A DNA stretch of 39,452 nt from Flavobacterium sp. (GTDB lineage Bacteria > Bacteroidota > Bacteroidia > Chitinophagales > Chitinophagaceae), in NCBI GenBank assembly GCA_030053925.1, contig JASGCX010000033.1:1-39452 (forward strand), written 5' to 3'. The position numbers and the translations under genes are program-made. This document shows positions 24,151-31,859 of this stretch, one piece after another (within the stretch, counting starts at the first letter, position 1; each line of letters opens with the position of its first letter). Under the pieces are notes generated by a model. The model was not told the DNA's origin. It made no database searches and saw only the letters and a program-made list of their open reading frames with translations.

Positions 24151-26070
24151 GCCTACATAACCAAAGTCTGCATCTGCCATTTCGCCGGGTCCATTTACAA
24201 TGCAACCCATAATGGCAATTTTTACACCTTTTAAATGGTTGGTTACGGTTCTAATTTTTGCGGTGGTTTCTTGTAGGTCAAACAGGGTTCTACCACAACT
24301 AGGGCAAGAAATATATTCGGTTTTAGAAATTCTAGTACGTGTTGCTTGTAAAATAGAAAAGGCTGTAGAATTTATAAATTGCTCTACAGAAGTATTGATA
24401 CTATAATTTCTTCCTGTTGACTGTTGACTGTTTTCTGTTGACAGCTTGTAGCTTGCTTCTATCATGCCAAAACAAACACCATCGCCAAAGCCATCTAATA
24501 GCAAAGCACCTGCTTCTGTGGCGTAATGAATTAAGTGTTCATCGGTTGTTTGCCAATTGCTATCTGTGGTAATAATTACAGGGGTTTCTATTTTAGCATT
24601 AATCATTTCTACCATCATTCGCCTTATTGACTGCATGGAGTTTTTATTCTTTGAACTTAGACAGTAAACTATTTTAGGAAAGTTTCCAAATTTCTCAAGC
24701 CATGCAATATTTGCTGCATTTGGATTAGAAAAACAATCAAGCATCACGAAGTTTAAAATAGGGCTGAAATAATCGTCATTATTTGCACCAAGTGGCAAAG
24801 TCTTTAAAGTATTTACATACTCAGCCACATCGTAAATAGGAAAGTATTTCTCTTTATCGTTTGCATTTTGCCAATAATTTGGCCATGTAATAACTTTTAG
24901 CGTTCCTGGCAATGCAAAATCTAATTGGGCCATACCTGTAAAAATATAATCTGCGGCGGCATCGCTAATATTCCATTTGTCGCTTGGTTCGTCGTATTTG
25001 TAACCAATGCTTTCTAGCGATGTTGGCGTAATGGTTTCTAACTTGCTCAAGTCTGCAATTACCACAGGCACTTGCGTACCGCCAATATTATTTACTGCAA
25101 ATGTTTTTCTACGGCTATAAGTAAATGGTGAGTAAGGTAGTTTTTCTATATTAGGTACATTACAATGGTCTGTTGACTGTGGACCGTTGACCGCATATCT
25201 CTTCACCAAATCTTTACATACAGGTATTTCAAATTCAGGGTCTTCGGTTAACGATACTCTAATGGTATCGCCAATGCCATCTTCTAATAAAGTACCAATA
25301 CCAGCGGCGCTTTTTACACGCCCATCTTCGCCGTCACCAGCTTCTGTAACGCCAAGGTGTAAAGGGTAACATTCGCCAAACTCGGCATCCATTTGCTGAA
25401 TTAATAGGCGATAAGCTTGCACCATTACCTGTGGGTTACTCGCTTTCATGCTTAGAATAATGTTGTGATAGCTTTCGCTGCGGGCAATACGCAAAAATTC
25501 CATGGCACTTTCTACCATACCATTTGGGGTATCGCCGTAGCGGCTCATAATTCTATCACTCAAGCTACCATGATTGGTGCCAATACGCATAGCGGTACCA
25601 TACTGTTTACAAATTTTTACCAAAGGTGTAAAGCGGTCTCTAATTCTATCTATTTCTTCGGCGTATTCAAGGTTGGTATAGTCTATTTGTTCAAACTTCT
25701 TTTTATCTACGTAGTTACCGGGGTTTACACGAACCTTCTCTATTATTCTAGCTGCAATTTCTGCTGCGTTTGGCGTAAAATGAATATCGGCAATTAAGGG
25801 TGTGTTGTAACCCCGTTTGCGTAATTCGTTTTTTATGTTGCCTAAGTTTTCCGCTTCTTTTTTAGATGGTGCTGTAATGCGTACTAGTTCTGCACCTGCT
25901 TCTATACAACGTATCGATTGTTCTACCGTGGCAATGGTATCCATGGTATCGGTTGTTGTCATAGTTTGCAAGCGAATAGGATGATTATTACCTAATAATA
26001 AATCGCCAATTTTTACTTCTTTGGTTATTAATCGGCTGTATTGTGTTAATGAATTACAGTATAGTTGCAT
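24016..26070 (-). CDS. ispG: 4-hydroxy-3-methylbut-2-enyl diphosphate synthase IspG (long form)
   Basis: This iron-sulfur enzyme of the MEP isoprenoid pathway converts MEcPP to HMBPP. The 684 residues are the long three-domain type of Bacteroidota, Chlamydia and plants: a TIM barrel ('HPIRLQTMTTTDTMDT', 'LIADIHFTPNAA', 'RVNPGNYVD', 'LHLGVTEAGDGEDGRVKSA'), a large insert (about 300-550), and the C-terminal cluster domain with CPSCGRTLFDL and 'IMGCIVNGPGEMADADFGYVG'. The three cluster cysteines are present. An octamer repeat array sits 6 bases before the ATG, so the leader and any ribosome-binding signal are repeat-derived. Its 3' end is triplicated downstream. Confidence 0.96.
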   Translation of the reverse strand: MQLYCNSLTQYSRLITKEVKIGDLLLGNNHPIRLQTMTTTDTMDTIATVEQSIRCIEAGAELVRITAPSKKEAENLGNIKNELRKRGYNTPLIADIHFTPNAAEIAARIIEKVRVNPGNYVDKKKFEQIDYTNLEYAEEIDRIRDRFTPLVKICKQYGTAMRIGTNHGSLSDRIMSRYGDTPNGMVESAMEFLRIARSESYHNIILSMKASNPQVMVQAYRLLIQQMDAEFGECYPLHLGVTEAGDGEDGRVKSAAGIGTLLEDGIGDTIRVSLTEDPEFEIPVCKDLVKRYAVNGPQSTDHCNVPNIEKLPYSPFTYSRRKTFAVNNIGGTQVPVVIADLSKLETITPTSLESIGYKYDEPSDKWNISDAAADYIFTGMAQLDFALPGTLKVITWPNYWQNANDKEKYFPIYDVAEYVNTLKTLPLGANNDDYFSPILNFVMLDCFSNPNAANIAWLEKFGNFPKIVYCLSSKNKNSMQSIRRMMVEMINAKIETPVIITTDSNWQTTDEHLIHYATEAGALLLDGFGDGVCFGMIEASYKLSTENSQQSTGRNYSINTSVEQFINSTAFSILQATRTRISKTEYISCPSCGRTLFDLQETTAKIRTVTNHLKGVKIAIMGCIVNGPGEMADADFGYVGSGVGKITLYRGKDVVKKNIDSEIAVAELINLLKESGAWVEPSLS

Positions 26071-26076
26071 GGGGTT

Positions 26077-26300
26077 AATGTGATGATGTGATAATTTGAT
26101 GATGTGATAATGTGATGATTTGATGATGTGATAATGTGATAATGTGCTGATGTGCTGATGAGCTAATGTGATGATTTGCTGATTTGCTGATGTGCTGATT
26201 TGCTAATGTGCTAATGTGCTGATGTGCTGATGTGATGATGTGATGATGTGATGATGTGATGATGTGATGATTTGCTGATTTGCTGATTTGCTGATGTAAT
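26077..26300. repeat. Octanucleotide tandem array (RATKTGMT)28 upstream of ispG
   Basis: The 224 bases divide exactly into 28 eight-base units fitting RATKTGMT, mainly GATGTGAT, AATGTGAT, GATTTGCT and GATGTGCT. Variants are clustered: a run of five GATGTGAT near 26221-26260 and a run of GATTTGCT at the right end, suggesting recent local expansion. The array ends 6 bases upstream of the ispG ATG (minus strand), so it occupies the 5' leader and possibly the promoter. Confidence 0.95.
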
Positions 26301-26306
26301 TTTCGT

Positions 26307-26372
26307 TGTGAGCCGTTGTAGCGTTGTGCCGTTGTGGTTCAAAGCCGTTGTGGTTCAAAGCCGTTGTGGCTA
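26307..26372. repeat. Short direct repeats CCGTTGTGGTTCAAAG
   Basis: Immediately beyond the octamer array, GCCGTTGTGGTTCAAA occurs twice in tandem, followed by GCCGTTGTGGCTAAA and preceded by partial forms (GCCGTTGTAG, GCCGTTGTGG-like). They fill the rest of the batC-ispG gap. Function unknown; probably another slippage-prone intergenic repeat. Confidence 0.75.
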
Positions 26373-26377
26373 AAACA

Positions 26378-26974
26378 CTACCAATCTTTTTCGGTTTTAC
26401 TAGGTTTATTCTTTTGTTGTTGTATTTCTTTTTGTAAACGCTTTTCTTCGTTTTGTAGCATTTCTAGTTGTTTGGCTGCTTCTTTTTTGCTTAATGGTTT
26501 TTCTTTTGGTGGTTTTTCTTGTTTTTGCTGCTGCTGTTGTTGCTGTTTTTGTTTGTTTATTTCTGTTAAAAGTTTTTGTAAATTTTCTCTTGCCTGTTCA
26601 TCGCTATTATTCAGTTTTAGCGATTGTTTTAGCGATTGTATGGCTTGCACATATTGTTGCTGTTTAATTTCGGCAAGGGCTTTGTTGTAATAGGCGTTGG
26701 CTTGTAATTGAGCATCTGTGCTAGTTTCGGCGGTTGTTTGATATTGCTTTGCTGCATCGTTGTACTTGTTTTGTTTAAACAAAGTATTGCCTTTGTTAAA
26801 TAAGGCTGCTGTGTTTTTGCTATCTATTTTTAAGGCTTGGTTGTAAACATTTTCAGCGTTTTTTACATCGCCTTTTTTGTACAGTTCGTTGGCTTTAATA
26901 ATGGTATTATTTGCTTTTTGGGCAAAGGTTACGCTACTAAGCAAGCACCCTAATATGGTATAAGTTATTCTCAA
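26378..26974 (-). CDS. batC: BatC-like tetratricopeptide repeat protein
   Basis: The 198-residue product has a signal peptide (MRITYTILGCLLSSVTFAQ) and about three TPR units ('IKANELYKKGDVKNAENVYNQALKID', 'AALFNKGNTLFKQNKYNDAAKQYQT', 'AYYNKALAEIKQQQYVQAIQSLKQSL'). It ends in a Gln/Lys/Glu-rich coiled tail that includes eight consecutive Gln. This is the pattern of BatC in the Bacteroides aerotolerance (Bat) operon, a periplasmic scaffold for the VWA proteins. Translation must start at TTG (26972-26974): no ATG lies before the TPR region, and the TTG overlaps the batB stop (TTGA). Function of Bat proteins in stress tolerance is not firmly proven. Confidence 0.85.
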   Translation of the reverse strand: MRITYTILGCLLSSVTFAQKANNTIIKANELYKKGDVKNAENVYNQALKIDSKNTAALFNKGNTLFKQNKYNDAAKQYQTTAETSTDAQLQANAYYNKALAEIKQQQYVQAIQSLKQSLKLNNSDEQARENLQKLLTEINKQKQQQQQQQKQEKPPKEKPLSKKEAAKQLEMLQNEEKRLQKEIQQQKNKPSKTEKDW

Positions 26975-27966
26975 CTGAATTGTAATTTTGTTTCGCTTAC
27001 AAATGTTTCTACTAGTAACAATATTACGCCAATGGCTAAAAATAGCGTATAGTACGATTGATAATCTACAAAACCATTGCTGCTAATAGGCTTTGTTTCC
27101 ATTTGGTTTAAGGTATGTATCAATTGTGTACTTACTTGGGTGGTATTGGTTAGTGTGTGGTAAGTACCACCTGTTGTTTTTGCAAGTTGTTGTAGTAATT
27201 GGGCGTTTAATTTGGTAATAATGGTTTGCCCGTCAATATCTCTTTTATAATTGTTGGTACCGGCTTCTATTATGGGTGTGCCTTGTACACTACCTACACC
27301 TACTGTGTGCAATACCACGCCTGCATCGGCTAGTGTTTTAGCGGTTTCTACAGCTTTTTCGTCGTGGTCTTCGCCATCGGTTATTAATACGGCAGCTTTG
27401 TATTTTTTGTCTTGTGTTTCTAAGCTATTGTTACAAAGTGTAAGTGCTTCGCTAATAACGGTGCCTTGAAGATTTACCACATCTGTATTGGCATTACTTA
27501 CAAACATTTTTGTTGCCGCAGCATCTGCTGTTAATGGCATTTGTAAATAGGCCTCGCCAGCAAATACAATTAAGCCAACTCTATTGCCTTGCAATTGGTT
27601 TGTTAGTTGATAAATTAGTTGTTTAGCCTTATCTAGTCTTGTTGGTTTTTCATCTTCACTCAACATACTTTTACTCACGTCAAGTAGTAGCATTACATCA
27701 ATACCTTTTGTTGCAGAACCCTTTGGTGGTAATGGTTTGCGCAAATTAGCGGCAGCAATTATTAACAACCCTATTGTTATAATTATACCAACAATTTTGA
27801 GTTGATATTTTTGATGCGAATAATTGTTTGTTAATTGATTAATCAATCTACTATTACCAAGTTGTTGTTGTTTCTTTTTTTTGAAGCGCAGCACCAATAG
27901 CAATAAGCCTACAAGGGGCAAAAGAATGCCCAAGCCAAATAAAAGTTCTATGTATTGAAATTGCAT
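26971..27966 (-). CDS. batB: BatB-like von Willebrand factor A membrane protein
   Basis: Two N-terminal transmembrane helices (GLGILLPLVGLLLLVLRF and LKIVGIIITIGLLIIAAANL) precede a VWA domain with an intact MIDAS metal site: DVSKS (DxSxS), the Thr in 'NLQGTVI' and 'ITDGEDHD'. A C-terminal helix (YTLFLAIGVILLLVETFV) follows. This is the BatA/BatB architecture. The track start adds 13 residues (MYLGVIL...) lying in the preceding gene; I choose the ATG at 27964-27966 (MQFQYIELLFG). It is 4 bases after the upstream small membrane gene and overlaps batC, so all are cotranscribed. BatA, BatD and the MoxR ATPase of a full Bat operon are absent here. Confidence 0.9.
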   Translation of the reverse strand: MQFQYIELLFGLGILLPLVGLLLLVLRFKKKKQQQLGNSRLINQLTNNYSHQKYQLKIVGIIITIGLLIIAAANLRKPLPPKGSATKGIDVMLLLDVSKSMLSEDEKPTRLDKAKQLIYQLTNQLQGNRVGLIVFAGEAYLQMPLTADAAATKMFVSNANTDVVNLQGTVISEALTLCNNSLETQDKKYKAAVLITDGEDHDEKAVETAKTLADAGVVLHTVGVGSVQGTPIIEAGTNNYKRDIDGQTIITKLNAQLLQQLAKTTGGTYHTLTNTTQVSTQLIHTLNQMETKPISSNGFVDYQSYYTLFLAIGVILLLVETFVSETKLQFS

Positions 27967-27970
27967 TAAA

Positions 27971-28306
27971 CTATTTAGTAGATTTAAAATGACCCCTAAG
28001 TACAATAAACGATAAACCTAAAACATTTAAAGTTGTTGTTCCCAAGAGTGAAATCAACACAGAATCTGATAAGTGTAAAAATTTGTTGTTAGTAATTAGC
28101 ATTGAAAGAACAGCAAGTAGCCAAATAGACACTGTTATTGCTGTCCAAATGGCTAGCCATTTTCTATCTTTTGTATCAGAACCGTATCTGATAGCTTCTA
28201 ATTTTTTTACTTGAATTGGAAGATTGTCCGAATCAATATCTAAATCATCCTGCGAACTAGATTGAACTTTAATTAAATCAACTAAATCTTTTGACTTGCT
28301 AGACAT
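27971..28306 (-). CDS. Small two-helix membrane protein, candidate toxin of a Panacea-type pair
   Basis: I do not recognise the 111-residue family by name. It has a charged acidic N-terminal half (about 1-47) and two transmembrane helices (WLAIWTAITVSIWLLAVLSMLI and VLISLLGTTTLNVLGLSFIVL) with a short basic tail. The gene overlaps the upstream Panacea-like gene by 8 bases and ends 4 bases before batB. Panacea-domain antitoxins are known to neutralise diverse toxins including small membrane proteins, so a toxin role is a fair inference from context. It could equally be a sensor or accessory of the Bat proteins. Confidence 0.6.
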   Translation of the reverse strand: MSSKSKDLVDLIKVQSSSQDDLDIDSDNLPIQVKKLEAIRYGSDTKDRKWLAIWTAITVSIWLLAVLSMLITNNKFLHLSDSVLISLLGTTTLNVLGLSFIVLRGHFKSTK

Positions 28307-28763
28307 TAACTTCTAAAAAATAATTGGTGATGAAATTATCTGGTATCTGTTGATTCCAGTCAAAACCAGGTTGCTTAATTGTTTTGTCCCAAGGGCTTCC
28401 TTTCATGTGCGACCAATCGGATAATTGTGATGCCGTATAACCTGAATATTTATTAATAATATCTGTAAATACTTCTGTAACAAGTTCATCGTTGGCAATT
28501 TCTAAAAAATCGTTATCAGCAATTGAAATGATTGTGCCATAATTTATTTTATTTCTCGTTCTTGGAAAAACAGGGCCATACGGCCAAGCTTTTGGTGATT
28601 CTTTTAATAAAACATGGTTGTACTTCGATAAAAAATAACCATAGGCAATAAAGAGCATCTTTTGCACCTTAGTTACGTTTAGCACAATACCCTGCTTATT
28701 GGCTAAAGCCATTAAATATTTTGCAGCAATAACGCTATCATATTGTTTTAAAGTAGGCAACAT
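28299..28763 (-). CDS. Panacea/SocA-like (DUF4065) protein, candidate antitoxin
   Basis: The 154-residue protein follows the DUF4065 pattern: 'AAKYLMALANKQGIVLNVTKVQKMLFIAYGYFL' at the N-terminus, then 'ESPKAWPYGPVFPRTRNKI', a hallmark of the domain, and 'YTASQLSDWSHMKGSPWDKT' near the C-terminus. Members include SocA and the promiscuous Panacea antitoxins. It overlaps the following small membrane-protein gene by 8 bases, the expected layout of a toxin-antitoxin pair. Its upstream neighbour, the beta-lactamase gene, ends 55 bases before it on the same strand. Confidence 0.8.
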   Translation of the reverse strand: MLPTLKQYDSVIAAKYLMALANKQGIVLNVTKVQKMLFIAYGYFLSKYNHVLLKESPKAWPYGPVFPRTRNKINYGTIISIADNDFLEIANDELVTEVFTDIINKYSGYTASQLSDWSHMKGSPWDKTIKQPGFDWNQQIPDNFITNYFLEVNV

Positions 28764-28817
28764 GTTTCTAAAAGTAAGTAAAATTATTAAACCTCAAAAA
28801 AAACATAAAGTTAAGTT

Positions 28818-29663
28818 CTATTTTTTTCCTTCAAAAAAGCCATAACCCTTTAAAATGCGTTTTAGCATATCAATACGTAAGTTGGCCATTGGTACATTTT
28901 TAGGGGCTTCTACATTTAATACAAAAAAGTAGGGGTGTCTATTTTCTTCTATCCAACCAACAACCCAACCTAGTTGGGTATTTTTTTCTGTGGTACCAAG
29001 CCCTGTTTTATAAGCCAAAGTATAGTTGGTATTATTTTCACGCACCATCATTTTTCTTACAATCTCTTGACTTCTACGTTGAAAACCTAATTGATAAAAG
29101 TACAGTTTCTTTACAATGCCTAGTTGTTCATCGGCAGTTATTTTTAAAGAATTATCTAACCAAAAAGTATCAATTGCTGTTTTAATTTTTGCAGTGCCAT
29201 AGTGCATGGTATCTAAGTATTCTTGCATGGTGTCTTTGCCTATTCTTTTGGCTAGTTCTTGGTAGTAAGGTACTGCCGAGTATTCAAAAGCCTCGGACAT
29301 GGTAAGGTCTTTGTTCCAGTTTTTGGCGGTATCGCCGTTGGCAAAAGTTCTAATTTTTCCATCCCATTTTATCACCATTTTTTCGTTTGCCACTTTACCG
29401 GTTTCTATACCTATTAGGCTGTTTACAATTTTAAAAGTAGATGCTGGTAAAAATCCCGTGTCTTTGTAACGATTAAGGTTGTAAATAGTAAATTGCCCTG
29501 TACCATTATCAAACATGGCAAAGCTGCCTATTACTTTATTGCTATCGAAAATGGGTTTTAAGTTGTTATCAATTGTAACATTATTAGGGCTACAAGCTGC
29601 TAATACGCTTATTAGTGTTATACTTGTAACTATTTTTAACAGTGTGAATGACGTGTATCTCAT
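28818..29663 (-). CDS. Class D (OXA-type) beta-lactamase family lipoprotein
   Basis: The 281-residue protein has a lipoprotein signal (lipobox LAAC, Cys about 24) and a serine beta-lactamase fold of class D: nucleophile motif STFK in LPASTFKIVNSL, second motif SAV in YSAVPYYQEL, and KTG in LAYKTGLGTTEKN, followed by 'QLGWVVGWIEE'. 'FWLDNSLKITADEQ' is typical of the omega-loop region. The usual YGN motif reads YGT here. It would hydrolyse beta-lactams in the periplasm, but a cell-wall transpeptidase or sensor role such as BlaR-like penicillin binding cannot be excluded. It diverges from the P450 operon across only 51 bases. Confidence 0.88.
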   Translation of the reverse strand: MRYTSFTLLKIVTSITLISVLAACSPNNVTIDNNLKPIFDSNKVIGSFAMFDNGTGQFTIYNLNRYKDTGFLPASTFKIVNSLIGIETGKVANEKMVIKWDGKIRTFANGDTAKNWNKDLTMSEAFEYSAVPYYQELAKRIGKDTMQEYLDTMHYGTAKIKTAIDTFWLDNSLKITADEQLGIVKKLYFYQLGFQRRSQEIVRKMMVRENNTNYTLAYKTGLGTTEKNTQLGWVVGWIEENRHPYFFVLNVEAPKNVPMANLRIDMLKRILKGYGFFEGKK

Positions 29664-29685
29664 TTAAAAATTTTAGTGGTGCAAA

Positions 29686-29698
29686 TGTAACTGTTACA
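29686..29698. promoter_or_regulatory. 13-base palindrome TGTAACTGTTACA in the bla/P450 divergent promoter
   Basis: The word is a perfect inverted repeat about one central T, in the 51-base space between the beta-lactamase and first P450 start codons. On the minus strand it overlaps TACATTTG, an exact match to the TAnnTTTG -7 box for the beta-lactamase gene. It could be an operator controlling both directions. No regulator gene is adjacent. Confidence 0.4.
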
Positions 29699-29714
29699 AC
29701 AAAGATTATTACAC

Positions 29715-31064
29715 ATGTCAACAACAGATAAGCAAATACCAGCAATAACATCAACCAAGCTTTTTAAGTATGGCTTTGGTTTGGTAAACAATCCTTTAAA
29801 AGCCATTTCCGATATTGTAGATGCCTACGGCGATATTGCTTCGTTGAAGATTTCTAAAATTGGTTCTATTGTTTTCTTAAATCATCCAGATTATGTAAAG
29901 CATGTTTTAAAAGATAATCAAGATAATTATTCTCGGCGCAAAGCCGTTAAGCAACCATCTTTTAGTGCCCTGCAAGATTTGCTTGGTAATGGTATTTTTA
30001 TGAGCGATGGTGCGCAATGGGAACAACAACATACCATGTTGCGCAATTTATTTTCGCCCACATCTATTGCAAGCACTTTACCCATAATTGATGAAGAATT
30101 AACCCTACTAACCAAACGTTGGCAAACACAAATTACCAAGAAGCCAATTATTGATGTTGAGCAAGAACTGCATTTGCTGATGTTGCGCATCATGTTACGT
30201 ACACATGTTTGTAGCAATTTTCTTTTTCCGTTTAGCGATATTTTGGCAACGCTTAAAAACTTCATGAATGTGTCTAATTCAAAAAAAATATTTTTGGCAC
30301 AGTTAAAAGCCTTTGTACTAAAGCCTTTGGGCATAAAGTATCATTACAACAAGCCGCAGCAATCGCTTAAATGGTTAATGGCTTTTGTAGATGAATTGAT
30401 AGAAGCCTTGCTGCAACGTGCTTTTATACCAAATGGTTTGTTTGCTACAATGTTGGTTGATTATAATAATGGTAAGGTTTGTAAGCAAGATATTAAAGAC
30501 CAATTGCTCAATTTTTTATTTGCTGGTTTCGATACTACTTCTACAGGCATCACCTTTACGTTGTACAATTTAGCCGCACACCAGCCTATTCAACAATTGG
30601 TAAAAAATGAAATTGTAGATACCGCCACAAAACAATTTCCGGTACTTGAAAAGGCAATTAAAGAAACCTTACGATTGTATCCACCCGTGTGGTCGTATGC
30701 TAGAGAAGCCATTGCCAACGATGTAATAGATGGTTATTGCATACCAGCTAAAACCCTTGTGCTTATTAGTTCTTATGCCTTGCACAGGCATAAAAATTTT
30801 TGGCAAAATGCCAACGAATTTAACATCGATAATTTTGAGAAAGAAAATTTTAAAGGCAAAAATTTTGTGTACATACCTTTTGGGCAAGGCAAGCGAATGT
30901 GTATTGGTAGGGCTTTGGCCGATTATCAAATGATGACCATTGTACCACACTTGCTTAGGGTATTTCATTTTGCAACTGTAGATGATAAAAAGCCAATTAT
31001 TAATCCCAACATCATCATCAAAGCCACCAAATCAATTAAATTACGAGTAAGTTTGGCATCTTAA
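29715..31064 (+). CDS. Cytochrome P450 monooxygenase (first copy)
   Basis: The 449-residue soluble P450 shows the I-helix 'LLNFLFAGFDTTSTG' (AGxDT, oxygen activation), the K-helix KETLR (ExxR), 'FNIDNFEKENFKGKNFVYIPFG' and the heme-binding loop FGQGKRMCIG with the axial Cys. No N-terminal membrane anchor is present, so it is cytosolic. It uses an external redox partner not found in the window. It heads a three-gene operon with an acyltransferase (25 bases on) and a second P450 about half identical by eye, indicating gene duplication. The substrate is unknown; fatty acyl or small lipids are possible. Confidence 0.93.
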   Translation: MSTTDKQIPAITSTKLFKYGFGLVNNPLKAISDIVDAYGDIASLKISKIGSIVFLNHPDYVKHVLKDNQDNYSRRKAVKQPSFSALQDLLGNGIFMSDGAQWEQQHTMLRNLFSPTSIASTLPIIDEELTLLTKRWQTQITKKPIIDVEQELHLLMLRIMLRTHVCSNFLFPFSDILATLKNFMNVSNSKKIFLAQLKAFVLKPLGIKYHYNKPQQSLKWLMAFVDELIEALLQRAFIPNGLFATMLVDYNNGKVCKQDIKDQLLNFLFAGFDTTSTGITFTLYNLAAHQPIQQLVKNEIVDTATKQFPVLEKAIKETLRLYPPVWSYAREAIANDVIDGYCIPAKTLVLISSYALHRHKNFWQNANEFNIDNFEKENFKGKNFVYIPFGQGKRMCIGRALADYQMMTIVPHLLRVFHFATVDDKKPIINPNIIIKATKSIKLRVSLAS

Positions 31065-31089
31065 ATTTCATCTTCCGAATTGTATAACA

Positions 31090-31857
31090 ATGTCTAACAA
31101 AAAGTTTACTGTTAAACGCTTTCCTATTGATAAAAAAATTGTAGCAGATATTGCGGCATTTAATAAGTATGTCAATTTAATGCACGGGCTTTTTCAAATA
31201 GACATTGCCCACATTAGGCAGCAAATAAAAATTGCCAAGAAAGAACAGAACCTAAATGTTTCAATTTTAGCTTGTTTGCTGTACTGTTTTGCGCAAGCAT
31301 TAGATAAATACAAAGATGCTTTTGCTATGGTGGGCAAAGGCAGCAAATACTATCAGTTTGAAGAGGCAGATGTGTTTTTTCCTTTTGAATTACAGCAAAA
31401 TGGCGAGAAAATAATTTGGTACAAAATAATTAGGCGAGTTAATAAAAAAACCATTGTTGAACTAGAAGATGATTTAAAGAAAATGCTACAAATGCAGAAA
31501 ACCTTTACAAAAGCCGAGCGTTTTTTTATGCGTTTTCCTGGTTTTTTAAGACGCTTGTTTTATGGTAGAACCATGCGTAACCCTTTAATACGAAAGAGTT
31601 ATGTAGGCAACGTGTATTTTAGTTCTACTATTCATAGTGGCAATACACGTGTTATTTCGTATGGTTTACCTTCGCATTTTCATTCGGTTGGTATGTTTAT
31701 TGGTACGTTTATAGATGTTAAAAGTATGGAGCCACAAAAGCCCAATGCCAATATTGTAGGCGCTACATTATCGCTAGATCATTTAATAAGCGATGGATCA
31801 ATGCTTGCAAGATTAATTCGTGAGTTCGTTTTTCAAGTTGAAAACTTTAAACTTTAG
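31090..31857 (+). CDS. Freestanding E2/CAT-like acyltransferase
   Basis: The 255-residue protein resembles the catalytic domain of 2-oxoacid dehydrogenase E2 subunits and chloramphenicol acetyltransferase. Near the C-terminus is the active-site motif HxxxDG in 'LSLDHLISDGSMLARLI', preceded by 'VGNVYFSSTIHSGN' and 'PSHFHSVGMFIGTF'. It lacks lipoyl and peripheral-subunit-binding domains and has no dehydrogenase partner genes, so it is not part of a pyruvate dehydrogenase complex. Lying 25 bases after one P450 and 2 bases before another, it probably acylates the P450 product or its precursor. The donor (acyl-CoA or carrier protein) is unknown. Confidence 0.8.
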   Translation: MSNKKFTVKRFPIDKKIVADIAAFNKYVNLMHGLFQIDIAHIRQQIKIAKKEQNLNVSILACLLYCFAQALDKYKDAFAMVGKGSKYYQFEEADVFFPFELQQNGEKIIWYKIIRRVNKKTIVELEDDLKKMLQMQKTFTKAERFFMRFPGFLRRLFYGRTMRNPLIRKSYVGNVYFSSTIHSGNTRVISYGLPSHFHSVGMFIGTFIDVKSMEPQKPNANIVGATLSLDHLISDGSMLARLIREFVFQVENFKL

Positions 31858-31859
31858 TA

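Noticed and set aside
26334-26690. 118-aa ORF rich in Cys and Phe opposite batC
   Set aside because: Antisense shadow of the Gln-rich batC tail (CAA/CAG read backwards).
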